Of a stretch of 64,000 nucleotides of DNA, positions 40,581 through 51,722 are shown one piece after another. Position 1 is the first letter of the stretch. Each line of letters begins with the position of its first letter. The notes beneath the pieces are model-generated. The model was not told where the DNA came from. It did not search any database and worked only from the letters and a program-made list of their open reading frames with translations. Position numbers and translations under genes: made by a program. Location of the stretch: contig NZ_CP098455.1 in NCBI RefSeq assembly GCF_023702635.1, positions 434,001 through 498,000 of the forward strand. Reading direction: 5' to 3'. The stretch is from Spongiibacter taiwanensis (GTDB taxonomy: Bacteria > Pseudomonadota > Gammaproteobacteria > Pseudomonadales > Spongiibacteraceae).

Positions 40581-41954
40581 TTACATGCCAGGGAAGCGAC
40601 CACCGCCGGGCGGCATCATACCGCCCATTCCGCGCATCATATTGGTCATGCCGCCCTTCTGCCCCATCTTCTTCATCATCTTCGCCATCTGCTTGTGCTG
40701 CTTTAGCAGGCGATTCAGATCCTGGATTTCGGTGCCCGAGCCAACGGTGATACGGCGCTTGCGAGAGCCATTGAGAATATCCGGATTGCGGCGCTCAGCG
40801 GGCGTCATGGAGTTGATGATGGCTTCCATGCGCGTGAACATTTTGCTATCCACCTGACTCTGGGCCATCTGGGCCATATTGCCCATGCCCGGCAGCTTGT
40901 CGAGCAGGCCACCAAGCCCGCCCATCTGCTGCATTTGTTGAAGCTGGTCGCGCAGATCTTCCAGATCGAACTTCTTGCCCTTTTTCAGCTTCTTGGCCAG
41001 CTTCTCGGCTTTTTGCTTGTCGAGCTTGGCCTCGGCTTCATCGATCAGCGACAGGATGTCGCCCATCCCCAAAATACGGGAGGCGATACGATCAGGGTAG
41101 AAGGGGTCGAGGGCATCGGTTTTTTCGCCGGTACCGATAAACTTGATGGGCTTGCCAGTGATATGACGCACTGACAGCGCAGCACCACCGCGGCTATCGG
41201 CGTCAGCCTTGGTCAAAATCACCCCGGTGAGTGGCAGCGCCTCGTTGAAGGCCTTTGCGGTATTGGCCGCATCCTGACCGGTCATGGCATCCACCACGAA
41301 CAGGGTTTCGACCGGATTGATGGCCGCGTGCAAATCGGTGATTTCGGTCATCATATCGGCGTCGACGTGGAGTCGACCGGCCGTATCCACAATCACCACA
41401 TCAAAAAAGCGCAGCTTGGCTTCGCTGATTGCGCCTTTGGCGATATCCACCGGCTTTTGCTCAATTGTACTGGGGAAAAAGGTCGCCCCCACTTCGCCAG
41501 CAACGGTTTCCAACTGTTTGATCGCTGCCGGGCGGTACACGTCGGCGCTGACCACCAGCACCTTTTTCTTCTGCTTGTCCTGGAGAAACTTGGCCAGCTT
41601 GGCCACCGAGGTGGTTTTACCTGCACCCTGCAGGCCCGCCATCAGGATCACCGCCGGGGGCTGCACCGACAGATTCAGGGCCTCATTGCTTTGGCCCATG
41701 ATGTTCTCCAGCTCCTGCTGGACGATCTTGATAAACATCTGCCCGGGGCTCAGGCTCTTGCTGACTTCCTGCCCCACCGCGCGGCTGCGTACGGCCTCGA
41801 CAAAGTCCTTCACTACCGGCAGGGCGACATCGGCCTCAAGCAACGCCATGCGCACATCGCGCATCGCATCCTTGATATTGTCCTCACTCAACCGGGCCTG
41901 ACCGGTTACCGAGCGCAAGGTCTGGGAAAGGCGTTCCTGCAAGCTCTCGAACAT
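40581..41954 (-). CDS. ffh: Signal recognition particle protein Ffh
   Basis: SRP GTPase that binds 4.5S RNA and signal sequences. N and G domains have GLQGAGKTTSVAKLA, DTAGRLHVD and TKADADSRGGAALS. The C-terminal M domain is methionine-rich, ending in Gly/Met repeats (MRGMGGMMPPGGGRFPGM). At 457 residues it is normal. It is divergent from the YpjD-like gene and upstream of rpsP, a conserved neighbourhood. Confidence 0.98.
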   Translation of the reverse strand: MFESLQERLSQTLRSVTGQARLSEDNIKDAMRDVRMALLEADVALPVVKDFVEAVRSRAVGQEVSKSLSPGQMFIKIVQQELENIMGQSNEALNLSVQPPAVILMAGLQGAGKTTSVAKLAKFLQDKQKKKVLVVSADVYRPAAIKQLETVAGEVGATFFPSTIEQKPVDIAKGAISEAKLRFFDVVIVDTAGRLHVDADMMTEITDLHAAINPVETLFVVDAMTGQDAANTAKAFNEALPLTGVILTKADADSRGGAALSVRHITGKPIKFIGTGEKTDALDPFYPDRIASRILGMGDILSLIDEAEAKLDKQKAEKLAKKLKKGKKFDLEDLRDQLQQMQQMGGLGGLLDKLPGMGNMAQMAQSQVDSKMFTRMEAIINSMTPAERRNPDILNGSRKRRITVGSGTEIQDLNRLLKQHKQMAKMMKKMGQKGGMTNMMRGMGGMMPPGGGRFPGM

Positions 41955-42202
41955 GCTTTGCTCTCTTACTCTGTAGGTTTACATCGGGTCGGTGCCCGGC
42001 TGGCTCGCAGCGTGTCGACAGCTCAGCGCCAACGCGCTTACAATCTGCCACTGCTCAGCACCGCGTTGGCCACGGCAGCCGGAATCAACAAAGGGCGAGC
42101 AGTATAACCGAGTCAGCAGCGCGACCCAATGCAGACGACCCGTCTCTTTTTGGCAATCGCGCCGCCGCCCTCGGCCACTCACAACCACGGCTAACACACC
42201 GA

Positions 42203-42991
42203 ATGAATGTATATTTGAGCATCGCCGCCATTGTGCTTTACGGTCTGGCCGGTGGCTTACAAATTCGCCAGATCAAATCCAGCAGCGGCGAAATGCTCCC
42301 CGCGCTGTTGGCGTTTGGCGCGGTCAGCGCCCATGCCGTGGCTGCCATTACCGCAATCTACACCGATATCGGCATAGACCTGGGCCTGCCCCAAAGCCTT
42401 TCATTAATCAGCTGGGTGATTTGTCTGATCACCCTGCTCGCCAGTTTTCGGCGTCCGGTTCACAGCCTGCTGATTGCGGTCTACCCGCTAGCGGCCCTCG
42501 CGCTCCTGGCCGAACTCACCTTGCCGCCCAACCACGACATTCTCAGCCATGTCGGCACTGGCGTTTTTGTTCATATTATCTCGTCCATTCTTTCCTACAG
42601 CGTGCTGTCAGTGGCGGCGGCGCTCGCCATTGTGCTGGCGATCCAGGACAAGCGCCTGAAACAGCACAAGCTGCTGGGCCTTTCCAACCTCCTGCCGCCA
42701 CTCCAGACCATCGAGGAGATGCTGTTTGAGTTTATTTGGGCTGGCTTTGCCCTGCTCACCGTGGCCATTGCCAGCGGCGCGTTATATGTGGAAGACCTCC
42801 TCGCCCAGCACCTGGTCCACAAAACTGTGTTCTCAGTGGTGGCCTGGGCTCTGTTTGCCATTTTACTCTGGGGCCGGGCAACGCTGGGCTGGCGCGGACG
42901 CACCGCCATTCGCTGGACGCTATGGGCATTTGCCTTTCTGATGCTGGCCTATATTGGCACCCAGGTGGTGCTGCAGTGGATTTTGAATTAG
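42203..42991 (+). CDS. YpjD/CcsA-family inner-membrane protein
   Basis: 262 residues with about eight transmembrane helices, matching the cytochrome c assembly (CcsA/HemX-like) family member YpjD. In gammaproteobacteria it lies opposite ffh and beside a CorB/YfjD gene, as here. The family handles or binds heme in some members; conserved His are seen (HVGTGVFVHI; HLVHK). Its exact role is unknown. The tryptophan-rich CcsA WWD motif is not seen, so cytochrome c ligase activity is unlikely. Confidence 0.85.
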   Translation: MNVYLSIAAIVLYGLAGGLQIRQIKSSSGEMLPALLAFGAVSAHAVAAITAIYTDIGIDLGLPQSLSLISWVICLITLLASFRRPVHSLLIAVYPLAALALLAELTLPPNHDILSHVGTGVFVHIISSILSYSVLSVAAALAIVLAIQDKRLKQHKLLGLSNLLPPLQTIEEMLFEFIWAGFALLTVAIASGALYVEDLLAQHLVHKTVFSVVAWALFAILLWGRATLGWRGRTAIRWTLWAFAFLMLAYIGTQVVLQWILN

Positions 42992-43104
42992 GGTGATGCG
43001 AATCTTCTCGGGGAAATGACCGATCCGGTCTCAATATTCCTTGTTCCCAACGCACTTTTTATTCAAGATGTGCGTCTCAAATTTATTAGGGAGTTGTTGG
43101 CTTT

Positions 43105-44364
43105 TTGAACGAAGCACCGCTGGGTCTTCTTTTCGGCGTCTTGGCTGCGCTGATCGTTTTGTCGGCGTTTTTTTCTGGTTCCGAAACCGGAATGATGTCC
43201 CTGAATCGCTACCGTCTTCGCCACAAAGCAAAGTCTGGTCACAGTGGCGCCCGCCGGGCGGCCAAACTGCTGGAGCAGCCAGACAGCCTGATCAGCACCA
43301 TTCTGATTGGCAATAACCTCGTCAACAACCTGGCAGCCGCCATTGCCACCGTACTGGCGATTCGACTTTACGGCGACAACGCCGTGGTGCCCGCCTCGAT
43401 TTTGCTAACCCTCGCATTTCTGATCTTCGCAGAAATTATTCCCAAGACAATTGCCGCCTATAAGTCCGAGCTAGTGGCCTACGCGGTAAGCCATATTCTG
43501 CTGCCACTGCGCAAACTCCTGTCACCCGTCATCTGGCTGGTCAGCCACATTACCCATTTTGTTCTGCGCCTGACCGGTGTGGAGAAAGGTGATGGCAGCG
43601 ACCATATCGGCGTTGAAGAGCTGCGCACCATTGTAGGCGATGCCGGCCATCTGATTCCCAAGCACCACAAGGGCATGCTGCTGAACATCCTCGACCTTGA
43701 GCAGATCACAGTGGAAGACATCATGATCCCCCGCAATGAGGTCTTCGGCATCGATATTGAGGCAGACACCGAAACCATCATTGAGAAGTTGCGCACCGCT
43801 GAATTCACCCGCATCCCCGTTTATAAAGGCGATATCGACAACATTGTCGGCATCCTCCACCAGCGCGACATTATCAACAGCGTCAACAAACAGGGCCAGG
43901 TACAGCGGGATGCCCTGCTCGGCTCGCTGCGCAGCCCCTACTTTATCCCCGAGGGTACCCCGCTCAACACGCAGCTGTTTAATTTCCAGCAGAAAAAACG
44001 CCGCATGGGCATCGTGGTAGACGAATATGGCGTGATGCAAGGCATTGTCACCCTGGAAGATCTGCTTGAGGAAATCGTCGGCGAGTTCACTTCAAACCTA
44101 AGCGGTGAAACCGATGACATTACCCACCAGCAGGATGGCAGCTTCGTGATTGACGGCACTACTACCATCCGGGATATCAACAAATCGTTGAAGTGGGAAT
44201 TGCCCACAGACGGGCCAAAGACCTTGAATGGTCTGCTATTGGAGCGCCTCGAGTCCTTTCCCGAGGCCTCGGTGGGGGTGAAATTTGATCGCTATCGTTT
44301 TGAAATTATCGAGGTCAAAGGCAACCTGATTCAGAAGGTTCGCGCGTTTTCTGCCAGAGGCTGA
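43105..44364 (+). CDS. HlyC/CorC family protein, CNNM/CorB-type (YfjD)
   Basis: 419 residues: DUF21 transmembrane domain (FFSGSETGMMSLNRYR near the start, about 1-190), a CBS pair (about 200-330, GVMQGIVTLEDLLEEIVGE) and a C-terminal CorC_HlyC domain (DGTTTIRDINKSL). The family transports or regulates Mg2+ and related ions. The start is TTG at 43105, with a GGGAG site somewhat far upstream; the following residues align with YfjD starts. It lies downstream of ypjD, as in E. coli relatives. Confidence 0.92.
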   Translation: MNEAPLGLLFGVLAALIVLSAFFSGSETGMMSLNRYRLRHKAKSGHSGARRAAKLLEQPDSLISTILIGNNLVNNLAAAIATVLAIRLYGDNAVVPASILLTLAFLIFAEIIPKTIAAYKSELVAYAVSHILLPLRKLLSPVIWLVSHITHFVLRLTGVEKGDGSDHIGVEELRTIVGDAGHLIPKHHKGMLLNILDLEQITVEDIMIPRNEVFGIDIEADTETIIEKLRTAEFTRIPVYKGDIDNIVGILHQRDIINSVNKQGQVQRDALLGSLRSPYFIPEGTPLNTQLFNFQQKKRRMGIVVDEYGVMQGIVTLEDLLEEIVGEFTSNLSGETDDITHQQDGSFVIDGTTTIRDINKSLKWELPTDGPKTLNGLLLERLESFPEASVGVKFDRYRFEIIEVKGNLIQKVRAFSARG

Positions 44365-44380
44365 TCAAGCCCCGTGACCG

Positions 44381-44605
44381 TCACCCCAAGCCAAAATCAC
44401 CAAACCGGGCCTTGCGACGTTGCTGACAACGGAGCAGCACTTCCCGGCGGGCTGGATTATCGAGAGTTGACCAGCGGGCGATTTCGTCCAGATCCCTGAA
44501 ACACCCCGTGCACACGTCCTCGTCGTCGAGGGCGCACACTGACACACAAGGCGACGCGACGGGCTTCTCTACCTGGTCTTTCATCTTCAATTCTGGGGCC
44601 TCCAT
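44381..44605 (-). CDS. DUF1289 family small protein
   Basis: 74 residues with the DUF1289 signature SPCVSVCALDDEDVCTGCFRDL, holding four Cys that may bind a metal or an Fe-S cluster. The start is ATG 44605 or a later ATG at 44584. It follows the gamma-carbonic anhydrase gene by 12 bases, probably in one operon. Function unknown. Confidence 0.88.
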   Translation of the reverse strand: MEAPELKMKDQVEKPVASPCVSVCALDDEDVCTGCFRDLDEIARWSTLDNPARREVLLRCQQRRKARFGDFGLG

Positions 44606-44617
44606 ACTGCCGCGTGT

Positions 44618-45145
44618 TCAACCTTCTTGGGGTTTCAGCCCGCGAAGGTAGCGGTGGCCATTTTCAACATAATGGGCGGCTGATGCCAGCAGGCCTTCAC
44701 GTTGCGCCTCGCTAAGCTGACGACGAACCTTGCCGGGGGCGCCCAGCACCAGAGAGCCATCAGGCACCTCCATGCCCTCCGTCACCAGCGCACCAGCGCC
44801 AATCAAGCAGCCCTTGCCAATTTTTGCGCCATTGAGCACCACTGCATTGATGCCAATCAGGCTGCCATCACCAATGGTGCAGCCGTGGATCATGGCCTTG
44901 TGCCCTACGGTGACATCCTCACCGATGGTCAGCGGGAACCCTTCATCGCTGTGCAGCACGGAGCCATCCTGAATATTGCTGCGCGCGCCAATGTGCATGG
45001 GCTCGTTGTCAGCGCGAATCACCACATTGAACCAGACGCTAACGTCCTCGCACAGGGTCACATTACCAATCACTGCAGCGCTCTCTGCCACAAAGTGGCC
45101 CTCGCCCTCAAGGCGTACCTTGGTGTCATCCAGTTGATATAACAT
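44618..45145 (-). CDS. Gamma-carbonic anhydrase family protein (YrdA-like)
   Basis: 175-residue left-handed beta-helix protein with hexapeptide repeats ([42 protein letters not shown]). The zinc-ligand His residues in SVLHSD, VGHKA and IHGC are present. Carbonic anhydrase activity has been shown for only some family members. It sits five bases from the YqfO-like gene. Confidence 0.92.
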   Translation of the reverse strand: MLYQLDDTKVRLEGEGHFVAESAAVIGNVTLCEDVSVWFNVVIRADNEPMHIGARSNIQDGSVLHSDEGFPLTIGEDVTVGHKAMIHGCTIGDGSLIGINAVVLNGAKIGKGCLIGAGALVTEGMEVPDGSLVLGAPGKVRRQLSEAQREGLLASAAHYVENGHRYLRGLKPQEG

Positions 45146-45150
45146 GACTA

Positions 45151-45480
45151 TTACCTACTCTCGAATTCGTTGGGGTCCACTAGTGCGATAATATCGAAGG
45201 CCGGCTCTTCATAGGGGTGAGCCTCGCGAAGTGCCGCCAACACCGGCCCCATCACCTCAGCCGAACACAGGGTTTCGACCCGTAGCTCAGCGACCCGCTC
45301 CAGCGCTCCGTGACTGCCGATAAAGGGCTGGCTGCCGGCCATCGGCCGAAATTGTCCAGTGCCAGCACTCTGCCAACAACAAGCCTCATAATTTCCCTGA
45401 CGCCCCGCACCGGCGGCAAAGATGGCTTCTTTTACTGCCTCCCCGTGCGTTTCGGGCACAAACACGACCAACTTATACAT
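45151..45480 (-). CDS. Stand-alone YqfO/NIF3-associated domain protein
   Basis: 109-residue PII/CutA-like ferredoxin-fold protein of the COG3323 type, the domain inserted in larger NIF3/YqfO proteins. The typical motifs are [35 protein letters not shown] and [11 protein letters not shown]. Function is not established. Between tgt and it lies a 13-base tandem repeat. It heads a three-gene set with gamma-CA and DUF1289. Confidence 0.88.
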   Translation of the reverse strand: MYKLVVFVPETHGEAVKEAIFAAGAGRQGNYEACCWQSAGTGQFRPMAGSQPFIGSHGALERVAELRVETLCSAEVMGPVLAALREAHPYEEPAFDIIALVDPNEFESR

Positions 45481-45495
45481 CAGCCCCTCCCATTC

Positions 45496-45542
45496 TCACC
45501 GCGACTGGTCACCGCGACTGGTCACCGCGACTGGTCACCGCG
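45496..45542. repeat. 13-bp tandem repeat, 3.6 copies, after tgt
   Basis: The unit TCACCGCGACTGG is repeated three times exactly, plus eight more bases. It lies 14 bases past the tgt stop. The unit contains GGTCACC, a near-palindrome across the unit junction. The period differs from the GACGNNN heptads, but the position, just after a stop codon, is the same. Confidence 0.9.
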
Positions 45543-45555
45543 GCGACCCATGACC

Positions 45556-47729
<2,174 letters not shown>

Positions 47730-47833
47730 CTGCGGGGTCGTCCAAAGTGAGCGCGCAAGATTAGCGGAATTCGCTGACTGACTCCACCCAAGCGGGCGGC
47801 GCAGCCAGTATGAAAACAATATTGCGCCATCAA

Positions 47834-47861
47834 TTGACCCGGCGATAAAGATTGTTATAAT
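47834..47861 (+). promoter_or_regulatory. Promoter of tRNA-Leu
   Basis: TTGACC (-35) and TATAAT (-10) are 16 bases apart; the -10 ends 14 bases before the mature tRNA 5' end, followed by a GC-rich discriminator (CCCCGCCC). Confidence 0.85.
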
Positions 47862-47875
47862 CCCCGCCCTCACAT

Positions 47876-47962
47876 GCCAGTGTGGTGAAATTGGTAGACA
47901 CGCTAGATTCAAAATCTGGTTCCCTTGCGGGAGTGGCGGTTCGAGTCCGCCCACTGGTACCA
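47876..47962 (+). tRNA. tRNA-Leu (anticodon CAA)
   Basis: 87 bases with an encoded CCA end. Acceptor stem GCCAGTG/CACTGGT (first pair G-T). Anticodon stem CTAGA/TCTGG with loop TTCAAAA gives anticodon CAA, reading UUG. A long variable arm (CCC-TTGC-GGG) marks it as class II. T arm GGCGG-TTCGAGT-CCGCC. Confidence 0.97.
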
Positions 47963-48177
47963 CTCTCTCACTTCGGTGAGCGCTAAGCATTTTTACCGCC
48001 CCCAGACTCACTCGTTGGACTAGGCATTTGCCCTGCCGACCATTACACTCCTCTTCGTCAATAGGCAGCAATCCACTGCAAGTGCTTGCCGACCCAGCAA
48101 TTATTGATTCTGTCGCGCTCTGATCAGTCTTGGCCAGGGACCGTGGCGCCACTCCGACGCGAGAATTAAAAGAAGCG

Positions 48178-50220
48178 ATGACAAAGCGGACACTCCTAAC
48201 GACAACCCTCACCTTGAGTTTGCTACCCAGTTTGGCAGCGCTGGCTGGGGACGATAGCAAACCCGAGCACACCTCAGTAGTCGGAAGCCGCATTGCTAAA
48301 GACGTTGCTGAGCAAAGTCTGTCGCTCAGCCTGATCAGTGCAGATGACATCGCCACGGTGGGCCATACCCATATCAACGAGCTTCTAAACCGGGTTCCCG
48401 GTGTATGGATCAGCCGCGGCAACGGTCAGGAACACCTTACGGCGATCCGATCATCAGTGCTCACCGGACCCGGTAGCTGTGGCGCATTTTATCTGGCTGA
48501 GGATGGCATCCCCCTGCGCGCGCCCGGCTTTTGTAATGTTAACGCCCTGTTTGATGTTAACAGCGAGCAGGCACAGCGCGTTGAAGTGCTCCGCGGGCCC
48601 GGCACCGCCGTGCATGGCAGCAATGCCCTTAACGGTGTGATTAATGTGATCAGCGCGGCGCCGAGTAAAGAGAATGACACCTGGCTCAGCCTGGAAGCCG
48701 GCCCCCACGAGTATGGCCGCATTAAATTCAGCCAGAGTGATACCGTCGGCAAACACGGCTACCGCCTGAGCCTGCAGGGCAATCACGATGGTGGTTACAA
48801 GGACAACTCCGGCTTTGAACAGCAAAAGCTCAATCTGCGTCACGATTATGCGGGTGAGACCTGGGACATCCAGTCCATGCTGGCCACCACCAACCTGGAC
48901 CAGGAGACCGCCGGCTACGTTATTGGCAAAGATGCCTATAAAAATGACAACCTTAAAAAGCGCAATCCCAACCCGGACGCCTTTCGCAACAGTCGCAGCC
49001 TGCGTTATTACAGCCGCTTTCAACGCGAAGGTCTGAACGACAGCCGCTTTGTAGTGACCCCCTACCTGCGGGTCACCGATATGGAATTTCTCCAGCACTT
49101 TTTGCCGGGCACACCGCTTGAGGAAAACGGCGAACGAACGGTGGGCGTCCAAACGGCGTTCTATCACTCACCGAGCGAAGACGTGACGCTGTTTAATGGC
49201 TTTGATATGGAGCTGACCCAGGCCTATCTGGAGCAAACTCAGGGCGGCCCCAGTGTGGGTGACAGCCCTAGCGGCAAGCACTACGACTACGAGGTGGACG
49301 GTCGTTATTTTGCCTGGTTTATTGGCGGTGATTGGCAGGCCAGTGAAAATACCCTGATTAACTTCGGCACCCGCTACGACATTCAGTTTTACGACTACGA
49401 TAACCAGATGATCAGTGGCAATACCGATGACCAAGGCGCCCCCTGCCTCGTTGCGCCTTGTCGCTATGCCCGCCCGGACGATGAGGAACAGCGCTTTCGT
49501 AACTGGTCCTATCACCTGGGACTGGTTCACACCCTCACCGATCACACTAGCTTGATTGCCAATGCCAACCAGGGCTTTCGCGCACCCCAGGCGAGTGAGC
49601 TGTACCGTTTGCAGTCTACCCAGCTATCCACCAATCTGGATGAAGAGTCCATGGCAACGCTGGAATGGGGTTTTCGAGGCACCTGGCCCAGTTTCAGCTA
49701 CCAACTGGTCGCGTTCTGGATGCAAAAGGAAGATGTCATTATTCGCGACGACCAGCGCCGCAACCGCAACGGCGGCCAGACGGAGCATCGAGGATTGGAG
49801 CTGGAGCTTGACTGGGACATCACTCCCAGCCTGAACTGGGCGGTTCAAGCCAGCTACGCCGCTCATCAATATGGTAACGACGTGGTGGGCAATGAGGGTG
49901 ATGACCTCGACACCGCACCGCGCCAGTTGCTGAGCAGCCAATTAACCTGGCAGCCCTTTGCCAGCAGCCGCATTGAGCTGGAATGGGTGTTTCAGGACGA
50001 ATACTATCTGGATAGCGCCAACCAACACCGCTACCCCGGCCACAGCCTGCTCCACCTGCGCTGGCGCCAGCAGCTCAGCCAATCCCTCTATGCCGCTGTT
50101 AGAGTGAGCAACTTAACGGATGAGGATTACGCCGAGCGCGCCGATTTTGCCTTCGGTAACTATCAGTACTTTATTGGCGAGCCCCGCGCCGTCTACCTGG
50201 AGCTGGGCCTGCGACTGTAA
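48178..50220 (+). CDS. TonB-dependent outer-membrane receptor
   Basis: 680 residues. The signal peptide cleaves near ALA/GDD, followed by a TonB-box-like TSVVGS. The plug domain (about 45-160) has [25 protein letters not shown], then the 22-strand barrel ends in an aromatic-poor [10 protein letters not shown] Cys pair at 101 and 119 in the plug, and another in GAPCLVAPC, probably form disulfides. The substrate cannot be read from sequence; siderophore, cobalamin or another nutrient are all possible. The ATG at 48178 was chosen over 48130 because it starts at the signal peptide. It shares no operon with transport genes. Confidence 0.93.
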   Translation: MTKRTLLTTTLTLSLLPSLAALAGDDSKPEHTSVVGSRIAKDVAEQSLSLSLISADDIATVGHTHINELLNRVPGVWISRGNGQEHLTAIRSSVLTGPGSCGAFYLAEDGIPLRAPGFCNVNALFDVNSEQAQRVEVLRGPGTAVHGSNALNGVINVISAAPSKENDTWLSLEAGPHEYGRIKFSQSDTVGKHGYRLSLQGNHDGGYKDNSGFEQQKLNLRHDYAGETWDIQSMLATTNLDQETAGYVIGKDAYKNDNLKKRNPNPDAFRNSRSLRYYSRFQREGLNDSRFVVTPYLRVTDMEFLQHFLPGTPLEENGERTVGVQTAFYHSPSEDVTLFNGFDMELTQAYLEQTQGGPSVGDSPSGKHYDYEVDGRYFAWFIGGDWQASENTLINFGTRYDIQFYDYDNQMISGNTDDQGAPCLVAPCRYARPDDEEQRFRNWSYHLGLVHTLTDHTSLIANANQGFRAPQASELYRLQSTQLSTNLDEESMATLEWGFRGTWPSFSYQLVAFWMQKEDVIIRDDQRRNRNGGQTEHRGLELELDWDITPSLNWAVQASYAAHQYGNDVVGNEGDDLDTAPRQLLSSQLTWQPFASSRIELEWVFQDEYYLDSANQHRYPGHSLLHLRWRQQLSQSLYAAVRVSNLTDEDYAERADFAFGNYQYFIGEPRAVYLELGLRL

Positions 50221-50231
50221 TCCTGTGCCGC

Positions 50232-50278
50232 GAGTCACGCATTTTTGAGAAAATGCGTGACTCAGTTCGCATCTGAGT
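50232..50278 (+). terminator. Two mutually exclusive hairpins after the TonB receptor
   Basis: A perfect 14-base stem (GAGTCACGCATTTT with AAAATGCGTGACTC, loop TGAG) begins 11 bases past the stop. A second six-base stem, ACTCAG/CTGAGT (50260-50265 and 50273-50278), shares its first four bases with the first. There is no T-run, so it may be a Rho-assisted or regulated 3' end. Confidence 0.6.
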
Positions 50279-50347
50279 AAAACCCCCATTCAACAGCTAA
50301 TCTACATCGTTATATTTGAACCATGAGCAACTAAATGGTTCTGTCAG

Positions 50348-50635
50348 ATGCGCTGTCGCAAATTCGGATGTTTTATGATTCTGGTGCTATTGGCTGGCGC
50401 CGCTTGGGCTGAACGCCCACGGCAGGTCGAGTCCGGCTGGCCCGGGGCCGCCAGCACGCTGGCAACAAGCAATGTTCCTCACCTGTTCCGCCCAAACAAT
50501 CACTACCCGGTCGAAAATCAGCACCTACGACTGTGGGAGTTTCGCTTCAGCGACAAGCGAGCCAGTCTGCTAAAAAATGGTTCACTTGAGCTGGAAATGG
50601 AAGGCACTGGCGTCTCGGTCAGGGCGCGTTTCTAG
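50348..50635 (+). CDS. Small predicted secreted protein, unknown
   Basis: 95 residues with a signal peptide (LVLLAGAAWA, cleavage before ERP). The mature part is about 70 polar residues with a Trp-Glu-Phe-Arg-Phe strand. No family recognised. It follows the TonB receptor by 127 bases in the same direction, with hairpins in between, so a link to the receptor is possible but unproven. No clear ribosome-binding site. It is convergent with trpS. Confidence 0.55.
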   Translation: MRCRKFGCFMILVLLAGAAWAERPRQVESGWPGAASTLATSNVPHLFRPNNHYPVENQHLRLWEFRFSDKRASLLKNGSLELEMEGTGVSVRARF

Positions 50636-50653
50636 ACCCGACCGAAAACTCCA

Positions 50654-51661
50654 TCACGCAAACCGACTTAAGCCTACTGCCTTTCTCGCCTTATCCAGCA
50701 ACGCTGCCGCCTCCGCCCGCGCCCGCTCCGCTCCCTTGCGCAGCTCGTCGTCCAGATAGGCCCCATCCTGCAAAATTTCCTCGTACCGCTGCCGGGCTTC
50801 ACCGATCTGATCATTAATGAGTGCGAACAGGGCTTTCTTGGCATCACCCCAGCCGATCCCGTCAGCAAAGCGTTGCCGCATCTCGGCCGTTTCTGCTGGC
50901 GTGGCAAAGGCCTGCCAGATCTGAAACACCGTTGAGTCGTCAGGGTCCTTGGGCTCACCCGGTTCAAGCAGATTGGTTTTGATTTTATTGATGTGTTTTT
51001 GCAGCTTCTTTTCCGGCAAAAACAGCGGAATGGTATTGCCGTAACTTTTGCTCATTTTGCGACCATCCAAGCCGCTAAGCACAGCCACATTATCGTCGAC
51101 CACCGCCTCGGGCAGAGTGAAAGTCTCACCGAATAAATGATTGAAACGCTGGGCCATGTCCCGGGCCATTTCAATGTGCTGAATCTGGTCCCGGCCAACC
51201 GGCACCTTGTCGGCGTTGAAGGCCAAAATATCGGCGGCCATCAGCACCGGGTAGCTAAACAAGCCCATCGTGATACCAAAGTCGGCGTCTTCGCCCTTGC
51301 CTTCGTTGTCCTGAACCGCCGCCTTATAGGCATGGGCGCGGTTCATCAGGCCCTTGGCGCACACGCAGCTCAAGATCCAGTTGAGTTCGAGCACCTCTGG
51401 CACGTCCGACTGACGATAAAAAGTGCTCTTGGTGGTATCCAAGCCCAGGGCCAACCAGGTCGCGGCAATTTCCCGCGCAGATTGATGTACCTGGGCGGGG
51501 TCCTGGCATTTAATCAGCGCGTGGTAATCGGCCAGAAAAAAGAAACTGTCGATACTTTCGTCATGGCTGTCGGCCACCGCCGGACGAATGGCGCCAACAT
51601 AGTTGCCCAAGTGGGGGGTGCCGGTGGTGGTAATACCGGTCAATACCCGGGATCTGCTCAT
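50654..51661 (-). CDS. trpS: Tryptophanyl-tRNA synthetase
   Basis: Class I synthetase, 335 residues. The HIGH-like motif is TPHLGNY at about residues 15-21 and the KMSKS motif is [11 protein letters not shown]. It is upstream-convergent with the small secreted protein gene and follows the DUF3524 glycosyltransferase by 61 bases. Confidence 0.97.
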   Translation of the reverse strand: MSRSRVLTGITTTGTPHLGNYVGAIRPAVADSHDESIDSFFFLADYHALIKCQDPAQVHQSAREIAATWLALGLDTTKSTFYRQSDVPEVLELNWILSCVCAKGLMNRAHAYKAAVQDNEGKGEDADFGITMGLFSYPVLMAADILAFNADKVPVGRDQIQHIEMARDMAQRFNHLFGETFTLPEAVVDDNVAVLSGLDGRKMSKSYGNTIPLFLPEKKLQKHINKIKTNLLEPGEPKDPDDSTVFQIWQAFATPAETAEMRQRFADGIGWGDAKKALFALINDQIGEARQRYEEILQDGAYLDDELRKGAERARAEAAALLDKARKAVGLSRFA

Positions 51662-51722
51662 AACCTGTCCTTACTGGCCGAAACGACAAAGGCGCTAATG
51701 ATACTGGCTGCCATGGCCAGTG

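Noticed and set aside
47730-48422. A 231-residue N-terminal extension of QueA
   Set aside because: It runs through tRNA-Leu and into the divergent TonB receptor gene; family length and start favour ATG 47729.
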